Source: Tolypeutes matacus (lineage: Eukaryota > Chordata > Mammalia > Cingulata > Chlamyphoridae). Taken from it: 64,000 nucleotides of DNA. The position numbers and the translations under genes were made by a program. Position 1 is the first letter of the stretch. Each line of letters opens with the position of its first letter. Positions 44,310-54,650 of this stretch are shown piece by piece. Under the pieces are notes generated by a model. The model was not told the DNA's origin, made no database searches, and worked only from the letters and a program-made list of their open reading frames with translations. The stretch lies in contig JAKSZT010054568.1 of the NCBI GenBank assembly GCA_026826555.1, forward strand, positions 13,221,847 to 13,285,846. The letters run 5' to 3'.

Positions 44310-46725
44310 TATATCAGTATGGGTAGAATTGACATCTTCATGATGTTTAGTCTTCCAATCTATGAACATGGACTGTTCATCTTTTTTTTTTTTTTTTAGG
44401 TCTTCTTTGATTTCTTTTAGCAATATTTTGCAGTTTTCTAAATACAGATCCTTTACATTCCTGGTTAAATTTATTCCTAGGTATTTTAGTCTTTTGTTGC
44501 TATTGTAAATGGAATTTTTTCTTGATTTCCTCCTCCACTTGCTCATTAAAAGTGTTTTGAAATGCTAATGATTATTGCATGTTGATCTTATATCCTGCGA
44601 ATTTTCTGAACTAATTTATTAGCTCTAACAGCTTTGCTGTAGATATTTCGGGATTTTCTAATTATATGATGTCTTCTGCAAATAGTGAGCGTTGTACTTC
44701 TTTTCCAATTTGCGTGTATTTTATTCCTTTTTCTTGCCTAATTGCTCTAGCTAGAACTTCTAGCACAATGTTGAATACCAGTGATGACAGTGGGCATACT
44801 TGTCTTGTTCCCGATCTTAGAGGGAAAGCTTTCAACCTCTCCCCATTAAGTATGATGTTGGCTGTGGGATTTTCATACATGACCTTTATTATGTTGAGGA
44901 ACTTTCTTTCTGTACTTATCTTTTGAAGTGTTTTTAACAAGAAAGCATGCTGGATTTTGTCAAATGCCTTTTTTCATCAATCAAGATGAACATGTGGTTT
45001 TTCCCTTCGATTTGTTAATGTGGTGTATTAGGTTAATTGGTTTTCTTATGTTGAACCACCCTTGCATACCAGGAAGAAAACCCACTTGATCATGATGTAT
45101 TTCTTTTTATATGCTATTGGATTCAATCTGCAAGTATTTTGTTGAGAATTTTTGCAGCTATGTTCATTAGAGAGATTAGTCTATAATTTTCTTTTCTTGT
45201 ATTATCTTTATCTGGCTTTGATATTAGGGTGATGTTGGCTTCATAAAATGTGTTGGGTAATTTTCCATCCTTTTCAATTTTTTTGGAAGAATTTAAACAG
45301 GATTGGTATTAATTCTTCTTGAAAGGTTTGGTAGAATTCTCCTGTGAAGATATCTGGTCCTGGAGTTTTCTTTGTTGGAAGATTTTTGATGACTGATTTA
45401 CTCTTTACTTGTGATTGGTTTGTTGAGTTCCTGTATATCTGTAGAGTCAATGTAGGTTGTTTGTCCATTTCTAGGAATTTTTCAATTTCATCTAGGTTGT
45501 TGAGTTTGTTGGCATACAGTTTCTCATAATACATCCTCTTATGATCCTTTTTATTTCTGTGGAGTCAGTTGTAATGGCCTGCCTTTCATTCCTGAATTTA
45601 TTTATTTGCATCACCTCTCTTTTTGTTAGTATTGCTAAGGGTTTCGTGAATTTATTGATTTTCCCAAAGAACCAGCTTTTGGTCTTGTTGATTCTATTGA
45701 TTTCATTTATTTCTGCTCTAATCTTTGTTATTTCTTTCTTTCTGGTTCCTTTGGGATTGCTTTGCTGTTCTTTTTCTAGTTTCTCCAGTTATTCAGTTAG
45801 ATTTTTCATTTTAGCTCTCTCTTCTTTTTTTAATATAGACATTTAGAGCTATAAATTTTCCTCTCGGCACTGCCTTCACTGTATTCCATAAGTTTGATAA
45901 GTTGTGTTCTTGTTTTCATTCATCTTGAGATATCTACTATTTCCTCTTGCAATTTCTTCTTTGACCCACTGATTGTTTAAGAGTGTGTTGTTTAGCCTCC
46001 ACATAGTTGAAAAATTCCCCCTTTCACACCTATTATTGATTCCCAGCTTCATCCCATTATGATCAGAGAAGATGCTTTATATAATTTCAGTCTTCTTAAA
46101 TTTATTAAGAGCTGGTGTTGTGGTCCAAGATGTGGTCTATCCTGGAGAAAGATCCATGAGCACTTGAGAAGATTGTATAATCTGCTGATTTGGGGTGCAA
46201 TGTTCTTTATATGTCTGTTAGGTCTAGTTCATTTATCATATTGTTCAAGTTCTCTGTTTCCTTGTTGATCTTCTGTCTAGTTGTTCTATCTAATGATGTG
46301 AGTGGTGTGTTGAAGTCTCCAACTATTATTGTAGAAACATCTATTTCTCCTTTTAGTTTTGCCAGTTTGCCTCATCTATTTTTGGGCACCCTGGTTAGGG
46401 GCATAGATATTTATGACTATTACTCCTTTTATTAGTATAGAGGACTCTCTGCATCTCATCATTTTTTTGCTTTTAAAATCTGTTTTGTCTTGACACCAGA
46501 ATAGGTACCCCTGCTCTCTTTTGGTTACTATTTTGGTGAAAAATCTTTTTCCAACCTTTCATTTTCAGTGTATTTGCATCCATGGGTCTAAGGTGAGTCT
46601 CCTGCAGATAGCATACAGGTGGCTCATGGTTTTAAATCCATTCAGTCAGCCTTTTGATTGGGGAGTTTAATCCATTAACATTCAATGTTATTACTGTAAA
46701 GGCATTACTTCAGCCATTTTATCTT
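44310..46725 (-). pseudogene. L1 ORF2 remnant (endonuclease to reverse transcriptase), minus strand
   Basis: Reverse-transcriptase text is clear: KSVIKNLPTKKTPGPDIFTG (minus frame near 45,390-45,330), [20 protein letters not shown] (about 44,770-44,715) and the catalytic box LFAEDII (about 44,680), where the first aspartate of FADD is glutamate. Endonuclease-region text lies at 46,100-46,650. Stops and an oligo-T interruption (44,381-44,397) mark decay. The reading breaks at about 44,305 where another L1 segment begins. Confidence 0.82.
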
Positions 46726-47494
46726 TGACTTTCATATGTCATATCTTATTTTTGACCATTTTTTTACCTTTTTGGTTACCCTTTCTGAAGTCTTCACATC
46801 TACACTCTCCTCCAGGCCTCTTTCTTCTCTTTTCTTTTCTAGCTGGAGAACTCCCTTTAGTGTTTCCTGCAAAGCTGGATTCTTGTTTATGAACTCTCTT
46901 AGTTTCTGTTTATCTGTGAATATTTTAAACTTACCATCATATTTGAAGGACAGTTTTGCCAGATAAAGGATTCTTGGCTGGCAGTTTTTCTCTTTCAGTA
47001 CCTTACTTATATCATACCCCTGCCTTCTCACCTCCACAGTTTCTAAAGAGAAATCCACAATAAGTCTTACTGGGCATTCCTTGTAAGTGATGGTTCACTT
47101 TTCCCTTGCTGCTTTCAGAATTTCCTCTTTATCTTTGGCATTTGTTATTCTGATTATTATGTGTCTTGGAATAAGTCTATTTGGATTTATTCTAATTGGA
47201 GCACGCTGTGCTTCCTGGACACATAAATTCATGTCTTTCATGAGTTCTGGGAAATTTTCAGCCATTATTTCCTCAAATAACTTTTCTGACCCTTGTCCCT
47301 TTTCATCTCCTTCTGGAACTTATATATGTTGGTGCACTTCAGGTTATCATTCAACTCCCTGAGTCCATGCTCAACTTTTTCCATTTTTTCTCTCTCTGTT
47401 CTCTCTCTTCAATCTCAGTTGTTCTTTCCTCTAGGCCACTGATTCTTTCTTCCATGATTTCACATCTGCTGTTGTGTGCTTCTACTGTATTTTA

Positions 47495-47601
47495 AACATT
47501 TATTTATTATTTATTATTTATTTTAGGAGGCACTGGGGATTGAACTCAGGACCTTGTATTGAGCAGCAGATGCTCAACCACTGAGCTATGCCTGCTTCCC
47601 T
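47495..47601 (-). mobile_element. Monomeric DAS-type SINE in L1 ORF1
   Basis: On the minus strand a tRNA-like unit ('gcatagctcagtggttgagcatctgctgctc', B box GAGTTCAATCC) is followed by an (ATAAT)n tail. Near-identical flanks CTACTGTATTTTA (47,482-47,494) and CTATTGTATTTTTA (47,602-47,615) are its target-site duplication. Confidence 0.88.
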
Positions 47602-47718
47602 CTATTGTATTTTTAATCTCACTTATTGTGTCTTTCATTCCCATAAGCTCTGTTATTCTTCTATCCAAGATTTCAAATTTTTCTTTGTGCTCACCCAGTG
47701 TCTTCTTAATGTCTTTTA

Positions 47719-48220
47719 AAAATATATTAAATACAGTTGTTTTTTTTTTTTAAGATTTATTTTATTAATCTATTTCTCCCCACCCCCTTGTTGTTTTTCA
47801 CTTGCTGAGTCTGTTCGTCTTCCTTGTTTCTTTAAGAGGCACAGCGAGCTGAACCCGGGACTGCCAATGTGGGAGGGAGGTGTCTAATTGCTTGAGGCAC
47901 CACTGCTCCCTGTTTTGTTGTGTCTCTCATTCATTTCTTCCTCCCCACATCTCTTGTTGCATCATGTTGTTGTGTCAGCTCTCCACTCCTGCCCATTGCA
48001 TCAGCTCACTGTCTTCTTTAGGATTCACCAAGAACCTCTGCTCCCTGCTTTTTTGTGTCTCCCGTTACACTCTTTTCTTCTTGTGTCTCTTGTTCTGTCA
48101 GCTTGCCGCACCTGGCCTTCACGCCAGCTCGCTGTCTTCTTTAGGAGGCACTGGGATCTGAACAAGCAACCTCCCATGTGGTAGGTGGGAGCCCAGTCAC
48201 CTGAGCCACATCTGCTTCCC
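47719..48220 (-). mobile_element. DAS-type SINE, three-unit form, with 21-bp 3' extension
   Basis: The SINE body (47,740-48,220) has the same head, truncated middle and end arrangement as the copy at 22,751. A perfect 17-base target-site duplication CTTCTTAATGTCTTTTA flanks it (47,702-47,718 and 48,221-48,237). Between the poly-A tail (T run at 47,740-47,751) and the duplication lie 21 extra bases (47,719-47,739) that belong to neither SINE nor L1 target. Confidence 0.9.
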
Positions 48221-48405
48221 CTTCTTAATGTCTTTTATTTCTTTAGCCATGTTGTCCTTCAACTCCATGGTTTGATTTAGATTTGTATGAACCTCACTGA
48301 TAAGCTGTTTAAAGTCCTGTGTCTCATCTGGATTTGTTCCTTTGCCTGAGTCATATCTTCCTTTTTCTTAGTATGGCTTGCATTTTTTTGCTGATGTCTC
48401 AGTAT

Positions 48406-49378
48406 CTGATTCTGATGCTGAGTTTACTCTGATGTTCAGTTTCTCTCTCTTTCCTAGGCATTTACTGTTAAGTAGCTGTATGCTACCACTGTTCTTTGAC
48501 TCTTTGTTCAACTTGTTCTAGATATTTAGGAGTGCCCCCCGTTTGCCCAAACCAGGGCTAAGGACCCAGTAATGGGGTGCAGGCTAGATTCCAAGGGCCT
48601 TGGAGAGGGGCACAGTAAAGACACCTGTTTGCCTCTTTATTTTTTTCTCTTTTCACGTACTTTTCTGGTCTGGTCAGCAGATGGTGCCCTGTGTTAGACC
48701 TCTCAGCTCAGGCCCCAGGTGCTGGATAGGGGGAGGGGAGATGCCTTCAGTGTCACTCCATGGTGGGTGATACAGAAGCAGTGTCCTCAGGGCTGGCCAA
48801 GTCTCACAAACAAACTTTCTCAGTTGCTATTCCCTTCCTTTGGCTGGCTGCACCCTTCCTCCCTCTGCCTCCTAAGCAACCAGCCAAGGACAGCAGTGAG
48901 GGTTTTTGAGATGGCAAATTACCTTTAGCTTCCTGCTGGCTCTCAGAGCAAACAATATCACAGCACTACCTGGCCTGGAAGCATGCAACCCCTCCAATGC
49001 AGCAGAACACGTTAGCTGGTCAAAATCTGAATTTGCTGTAGGCTGTGTCCCTCCCTCTCCCCTTTCTTGGGGAAGAGGACCCTGCAACCCCCTCCATCTG
49101 CAGCCACTGCAGTCCACAGCTGCTGCAGTCTGCAGACTGATGTTTGCTCCGAGAGTGGGGGAATGGGTACACCCTGCTGCTTTTGCAGCTATTGCTCATG
49201 GGATTTTTCAGCCAGCTGAGACTCCTTCCCTTTGTCCCTCTCTCTTCTGGGTGGTATCTTGCCTTGCCCTGGTGTCCTGAGCCCCAGAGCAGCCCTCCAG
49301 ACAGTCTCCACCTATCCTCTAGCTGTTTTTTCTAGGAGAGAAGTGATCCCTCTGCTTCTCTAAACCTCTATCTTCCCA
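48406..49378 (-). promoter_or_regulatory. L1 5' UTR of non-monomeric type, minus strand
   Basis: From the element start (minus strand 'gggaagatagaggtttagag') to the ORF1 start is about 970 bases. It is GC-moderate with 'ctgcagtggctgcagatgg' style text and shows none of the 110-bp monomers seen at 3,120-3,880. In L1 this region holds the internal RNA polymerase II promoter. Confidence 0.65.
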
Positions 49379-49469
49379 GAAGTGATCTCGTGCCACATAT
49401 TTTATCCCATATTCTCACAATTATGCAAGAAAGGCCCAAATTTTCAGATGGGAACAATAATAGCTGATA

Positions 49470-49665
49470 CTTACAAATAGCTTTCTTATACCTTATTTGC
49501 TCCAACACTAACGCTTGATAGAAATACATTAAGTAATTTTACAAATGAAGAAACTGTGGTTCAGAGAGGTTAAGTGACTTGCCCAGGAGCATAGCAAGTG
49601 GTAGAAATGAGTTTCAAACCCAGATTTTTCTAATCCAGAGCTTTGTACCATTTTAATTCAAATAC
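49470..49665 (+). repeat. MIR SINE, well preserved
   Basis: 'ttttacaaatgaagaaactgtggttcagagaggttaagtgacttgcccaggagcatagcaagtgg' is the textbook MIR core. Confidence 0.92.
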
Positions 49666-49700
49666 TTGATATTTCCCAAATGACCACTGACTTGATGTCT

Positions 49701-49740
49701 GAATGAATGAATGAATGAATGAATGAATGAATGAATGAAT
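49701..49740 (+). repeat. (GAAT)10 microsatellite
   Basis: Ten perfect GAAT units. Confidence 0.98.
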
Positions 49741-50451
49741 TTCCTTTTATTGAGAACTTTCAAGTGCAGAGGAACTTTGCAGTGCTTGGACCTGGGGTCT
49801 CATTCCATTCACGTTATTTAAAGGTACTGCCCAGCTTCCGTCATCCCTGGATTGCCCAACAAATTAGCCACAGAAGTATATTTATGCATATTTATGTAGA
49901 CACTTTGCATCTCTTTAGTGCGAGAATGTAATTAATGTCACTCAGAGAGGGCTGACTTGAGAATAAACAACAAGGACCAGTATATTGAGGTCCTGCCAGG
50001 GACCAAGCTAGCTGAAGGAAAAGACAACACACCAACTATCAATAGGCTCATAGATCCAAAAAACTAGGAAACAAACGCTAAATGATCAGGGCCCACTGGA
50101 GCATAAGAAATGGAAGTAGAAGGGGTCACCATGGACAGAGGCCGTCAGGGAGCACTATCTGGAGGAAGGAGGACCACTAAAGAGGGCCCTTAGTGTATAG
50201 TTCAAATGTGAACAACTTAAGGTGGGGGGGGGATGCCCCACACATCAGAAGAGAAAAAATAGCACTGGGGGCAGAAAGAGCTGAGTTTGAATGGGGCAGA
50301 GTGATTGTAAAGGGAGGAGTCGGGTCTGTGTTTAAAACAGATTCATGGAGAGAGGACCAGCAGTTGGAGAGCTTGTCAGAGGAAGAAATTAGGTGGAGGT
50401 AATCAGGAGCCAAACCATAGCAAGGCATTACAAATTATGCCAGCAAAAGTG
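49741..50451. other. Unique or unassigned sequence, no gene seen
   Basis: Possible old L3/CR1-like text near 50,030-50,200 ('ggaggaaggaggaccactaaag'). Not assigned. Confidence 0.3.
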
Positions 50452-50742
50452 TTCATCCACCTATCCACCTATCCACCCATCCATCCATCTATTCATACAT
50501 TCATACATCTCTCTATTCATTTATCAATTCATCCATCCATCCATCAATCCATTCACTCTATTCATCTATCCATCCACCCGTCATCCATCCATCTGTCCAC
50601 TCCATACATACATACACCCACCCACCATCCGTCCATTCATCTACCCATCCATTCATCTACCCATTCATTCACCCATTCATTCATCCATCCATCCACCCAC
50701 CCATCCATCAATCCATCCACTCACTCCATCCATCCATCCATC
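50452..50742 (+). repeat. Imperfect (ATCC)n microsatellite, about 290 bp
   Basis: Runs of 'catccatccatt', 'cacccatc' and related 4-base variants extend for some 70 units. The two Ile/His/Pro/Ser-rich open frames here are artefacts of the repeat. Confidence 0.95.
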
Positions 50743-51240
50743 ATGCAGTGCCAAGCCCTGAGACAGACTCTGGGTGGCAAAGATGAATCAGACCTTGCCT
50801 TCAAGGATATCACTGTCTGGAGGAAGAGACAAAGGAAAAAATGCAACTACAAAGAAGTCTATGTCTTGACAAGGCTCTACCCAGAGCACCATGAGAAGGA
50901 AGTGAGGTGGGGTGGAGGCTGACTTACCAGGGACATGCAGGCTTCACAGAAGGTGAACATGCGAGTCTGGTTTGAAGGGTGAAGAGAAGTTCTCCAGTTA
51001 GAGAAGGGCACTCTTTGTTGAAGGAACAGTATGTTCCTGCAAAGAATTTGAGAGCTCAAGGTGATCAAGAAAAGGGGACTGGAGATGAGGGTACATTGAG
51101 AAAATGGGGGTATCAGAGGCAGGAAATGAGGTGGGAAGGGTATGTTGGGGCCAGGCAGTGAAGATCCTTGAGGACTACAGGTCTCATTGTTTTGAGTGGA
51201 AACTAATAGTTTTACCAAAAGGAAATCCTAACATGTTAGG
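50743..51240 (+). repeat. Ancient interspersed repeat pieces, family uncertain
   Basis: 'tgggtggcaaagatgaatcagaccttgccttcaaggatatcactgtctggagg' resembles the common old repeat 'ggggatacaaagatgaataagacacagtctctgcccttgaggagttcacagtc'. Related text follows near 51,150-51,230. Confidence 0.5.
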
Positions 51241-51529
51241 GACTAGATCCCCAGCCCTAAATTAGCTGGAATGAGAGAAACCAGGTTCAGCACCATTCCT
51301 TTGAGAACAATTATTCAGTTTCCATTTTTTTTTAATAGAATTAAAATTTTCTAAGATACTGAGAGCCTTTTGTTCTCTCTGTACACGCCAGACTCTGTCA
51401 AAAGGAATGTTTCTCGGAGGCATGTTACTCAGTTTTTGGACACACATGTGTGTGCTCACATGTGTAACTGAGTATGTAATTGCAAATATGTCTCCACCAA
51501 TTGTTAGAGCCCCAAGCACATTTTCTTTG

Positions 51530-51690
51530 TTTCTACAGAGCTACCATCCTACTCTATGCCATGCACTTTACAATTATCTTTAATTCTTACAGAAATTCAA
51601 TAAAAAGGTATTATTGACCCCCATTTGAGAGATCAGTAAACTGAGGGCCAAAAAAATCCAGTGATGTATCCAAGATCATGAACTGTTTTT
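51530..51690 (+). repeat. MIR SINE fragment
   Basis: 'attattgacccccatttgagagatcagtaaactgagggccaaaaaaatccagtgatgtatccaagatcatg' follows the MIR core. Confidence 0.78.
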
Positions 51691-52334
51691 ATTTCATTCT
51701 TCTTTTTAAGTGAGCTGTTTGGGTCCTGCATCAACCTGAACATCCCCTTCCACTCTGCAGCATTCAAAACCAAAGATACTTGCCTAAGGTAGTCACTCTC
51801 ACATTCCATTTTAGTAAAGGTTCTTCAGGAAGCTGATACCAATCCACGGAATGAGACAACTCCTTCATGCTATTCCCCCCGCCCCCAGTTTCAGTGGTTC
51901 CGTGGTTTTGCCTTTCTCCCACCTGGACCACCTTCTTGATGATAAGAGGTCAAAGAAGCACTGTCTGTTGCCCCTACATAAATATTCCTTTTGGGATTGG
52001 TCCTGAGGTTAGTGGTTGAGCTCAGACTGACCAAAAACTGAGCTTGGCCCAGCTTTAGGACCTGCCCTGGCCCTCTCTTGTACTTTCATTTTAGCTGTTT
52101 TAGATTACTTTGTATTTCTTTACATATCCAATGAGCCAACTACTCAGGAGTTGGGTCTACTACCATTTCTAAACTCCACTGGTAACTTTTATCTTGAGTA
52201 ATTGATCACAGGGCAGCTGCCATTTCATACCATGGGTGACCTCATTGCCACCCAGGAATTGAAGATTCCTCATCCCCCATACTTTCATCCTTTCTCTTCT
52301 CAAATCCCACTTCTGACACCAACAGTGTGAGTTA
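51691..52334. other. Unique sequence, no gene seen
   Basis: No repeat or domain recognised. Confidence 0.3.
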
Positions 52335-52350
52335 TCAAAAAACCTCTACA

Positions 52351-52609
52351 GGAAAGCGGCTGTGGCTCAAGTGGTTGGGCTTCCATTTACCATATGGGAG
52401 GTCCCGGGTTCGACTCCCGGGACCTCCTGGTAAAGGCAAGTTGGGCCGCACAGCACGGTGAGCTGACGCAACAAAGGGAGACAAGCAGACACAGAAAAAC
52501 GCACAGCGAATGGACACAGTGAGCACAAGCAGTAAGGTGGGGGGTATAAATAAATAAAAATAAAATAATAATAATACGTAATTTTTTAAAAGTCTTTTCT
52601 TGTCCACCT
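52351..52609 (+). mobile_element. DAS-type SINE with clean A and B boxes
   Basis: This is the best-preserved head in the window: A box GTGGCTCAAGTGG and B box GGTTCGACTCC, the internal RNA polymerase III promoter. A SINE body ('agctgacgcaacaaagggagacaag', 'gcacagcgaatggacacagtgagc') and an (ATAA)n tail to about 52,577 follow. The flanks TCAAAAAACCTCTACA (52,335-52,350) and TCAAAAAAAATCTCTACA (52,610-52,627) look like the target duplication, leaving about 30 extra bases after the tail. Confidence 0.9.
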
Positions 52610-52689
52610 TCAAAAAAAATCTCTACAACTTCCATAACCACTGACAAATACTGCAGAACCTCAATCAATTTTTAATTATGTGAAATTAG

Positions 52690-53390
52690 ACCAGACCCCT
52701 CAGGTGAAGGGCAACCTTTTATAAGACTGTCCTTCAGGCACCAGTCACAAGGTTGGGGTACTGGCCACCTGCTCTTCTAACCAACTGACTACAAATTCTG
52801 GATTCCCTTAATCTTTCAGGTTCAATAATTTGCTAGCACAACTCACAGAGCTCACTGAAAGTGCTATACTTTGAGTGTAGTTTTATTATAGTAAAAGGAT
52901 CCAAACAGGAAGAAGCAAAAAAGAAGAGACACATATGGTGAGATCTGGGAGAGTCTCACATGCAAGCTCAATGTCCTCTCCCCATGAGGTCAGAATGTGG
53001 CACCTTCATGGTACAATCACAGAAGCTCACTGGAGCTTCAGATGTTCTGAGTTTGTACGGGGTCTCATTACATAGGCATGATTGCTATAATCGATATCAT
53101 GTTGTTGAACTCAATTTGCAGTTCCCTCTCCCCACCCATGGCTCTGGCTCCAATCCCCTAATTACCTGGTTGGTCCTTCTGGGGTGGTCAGCCCCAACCC
53201 TAAGCCTGCAGGTGTGGTTACCGCCCCCACCCATCATCTCATTAGCATATGAACTATCAGGTATGGCCCAGGGCCCATCATGAAGAACAAAAGACACTCC
53301 TGTCACAGAAAATCCAAAGGTTCAAAGGTTGCTTCCCCAGGAACTGAAAACAAAGACCAGCCAAGCTTTCCTTTTATTGCAGGGCCCAAC
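52690..53390 (-). mobile_element. Ancient LTR, minus strand
   Basis: On the minus strand the text 'aacaaaagacactcctgtc', 'catatgctaatgagatga', 'catgcctatgtaatgagacc', 'cttttactataataaaac' and 'gagctctgtgagttgtgctagcaaattattgaacc' follows an old mammalian LTR consensus in order, including its AATAAA signal. I do not name the subfamily. No viral gene is present. Confidence 0.7.
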
Positions 53391-53429
53391 TGGTTAACTG
53401 TGACAAAACTGTTTACCTACACTATCTCC

Positions 53430-53765
53430 TCCTCCAATCATCCACTACACTCTCCACTTAAAGCTTTCAATGGCTCCCCATTGCCCAGCTGTTAAAGTCC
53501 AAGCCTGGTATTATAGCCCTGCACAACCAGTTTGTGCCTGCCTCTCACCTCTGATGTTCTCTCCCTGCCTCCTCTAGACACACTGCCCAGCCTCTACCTC
53601 TGGGATGTGCCACACTACTCCCTTCTTGGCGCCTTTGCTCCAAAGGTCTCTCACTCAGATATTTACCCTCCACCCAAAGCTGCTCATTGGAATCTTACCC
53701 ACTGTCCACAGGTCTTCTCAGATTTCCCCCTCTATAAATAATCTCCCTCCACTGTGCTCACCAAT
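53430..53765 (+). repeat. L2 3' region
   Basis: 'ctttcaatggctccccattgcccagctgttaaagtccaagcctggtattatagccctgcac...tgcctctcacctc' is the L2 3' consensus. Confidence 0.85.
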
Positions 53766-53794
53766 ATTCCAAAGAGAAAGCAGCAAGTTCAGTA

Positions 53795-53960
53795 GACAAG
53801 ATCAACTGGGAGTCAGGACTCCTGATTCTCGTACTGCCTGGGCCACTAATGAGGACAGGGAATGCTGACTCCTGTGTGGCCTTGGGCCAGCCACTGCTCC
53901 CCTTTGGACCTCTTTTCCTTATCTGTCCAGTTAGTTAGATGAGGTGAACACCAAGAGTCT
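53795..53960 (+). repeat. MIR SINE
   Basis: 'gggagtcaggactcctgattctcgtactgcctgggccactaatgagg...tgtggccttgggccagccactgctcccctttggacctc' is a clear MIR. Confidence 0.88.
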
Positions 53961-54296
53961 GTATGATGGTCACTGCTGGCCCTGGTCGGCGAGCTGATGA
54001 GTAGCTGTGATAATCAATGTCTTGTTCTCAGTGAAGCCAGCTTCCATTCATGTTTCCATTATTTCCTCAAATTAAGCCTCTAATGTCCAGACAACCTTCT
54101 CTAAGTGACCCACTCACTCATAATCAGTGGAGATCACCCATCACTGAAATACATCAGAAGAGTACTTAATCATTGGACAGTCTTAGGAGAAGAGTCCTCA
54201 TGCTGGGGTAAAGCCTGCTTAACCAGCAGGCAGACTGACATCTAGGCAAAGTTTTCAGAGAAAAGCAGGATTTGGTCAGGAGGAGTCCTGGACAAC

Positions 54297-54306
54297 NNNN
54301 NNNNNN
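54297..54306. other. Assembly gap (10 N)
   Basis: Ten Ns directly abut a 17-base minisatellite. The gap probably hides further repeat copies. Confidence 0.97.
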
Positions 54307-54505
54307 CCAGGGGTCCATACAGACCAGGGGCCCATACAGACCAGGGGTCCATAAAGACCAGGGGTCCATACAGACCAGGGGCCCATACAGACCGGGGGTC
54401 CATACAGACCAGGGGCCCATACAGTCCGGGGGCCCATACAGACCAGGGGTCCATACAGACCAGGGGCCCATACAGACCAGGGGCCCATATAGACCAGGGG
54501 TCTCT
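54307..54505 (+). repeat. 17-bp minisatellite, 11 copies plus a partial
   Basis: The unit CAGGGG(T/C)CCATACAGAC repeats eleven times from 54,308 to 54,494 with few substitutions, then breaks off. Overlapping Gly/Pro-rich open frames on both strands are by-products. Confidence 0.96.
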
Positions 54506-54549
54506 CTGGCCCTTTGATATTTTGACGAATGCTACGAATCCTCTCCTTA

Positions 54550-54650
54550 GACCAAATCCTCACTCACAGTTGAAGAAACCGAGGCTCCGAGAAGGGAATG
54601 GCTGGGTCGAGGCCACACAGCGTGGCGATGGTGGGCTGCAGCTAGACCAG
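54550..54650 (+). repeat. MIR SINE fragment
   Basis: 'ttgaagaaaccgaggctccgagaagggaatggctgggtcgaggccacacagcgtgg' follows the MIR core. Confidence 0.78.

Larger units (their letters stand above)
46732..48405 (-). pseudogene. L1 ORF1 with two SINE insertions, minus strand
   Basis: The ancestral start codon aligns to ATA at 48,405-48,403 (ATG in the copy at 3,993), so initiation is lost. The next codons match RHQQKNASHTKKKEDMTQAK. SINEs at 47,495-47,601 and 47,719-48,220 split the coiled-coil half. The C-terminal half (RILYLAKLSFKYDGKFKIFT) is open as a 108-codon frame at 46,732-47,058. Confidence 0.82.
42493..49378 (-). mobile_element. Minus-strand L1 mosaic with full 5' end
   Basis: Read from 49,378 downward: a 5' UTR of about 970 bases, ORF1 (start codon decayed), ORF2 to about 44,310, then an extra ORF1-end/ORF2-start segment (44,305-43,065), then the ORF2 C-terminal part (43,060-42,493). 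Two SINEs sit inside ORF1. The extra segment duplicates the region already present at 47,360-46,200 but from a diverged L1, so it is a nested or recombined second copy. Confidence 0.82.

Noticed and set aside
50393..50922. Ile/His/Pro/Ser-rich open frames of 122 and 161 codons
   Set aside because: They are translations of the (ATCC)n microsatellite.
52370..52430. tRNA gene suggested by intact A and B boxes
   Set aside because: The sequence continues into SINE body and tail with flanking duplications. The boxes are the SINE's internal promoter, not a functional tRNA gene.
54166..54563. Repetitive Gly/Pro open frames on both strands
   Set aside because: They are translations of the 17-bp minisatellite across an assembly gap.
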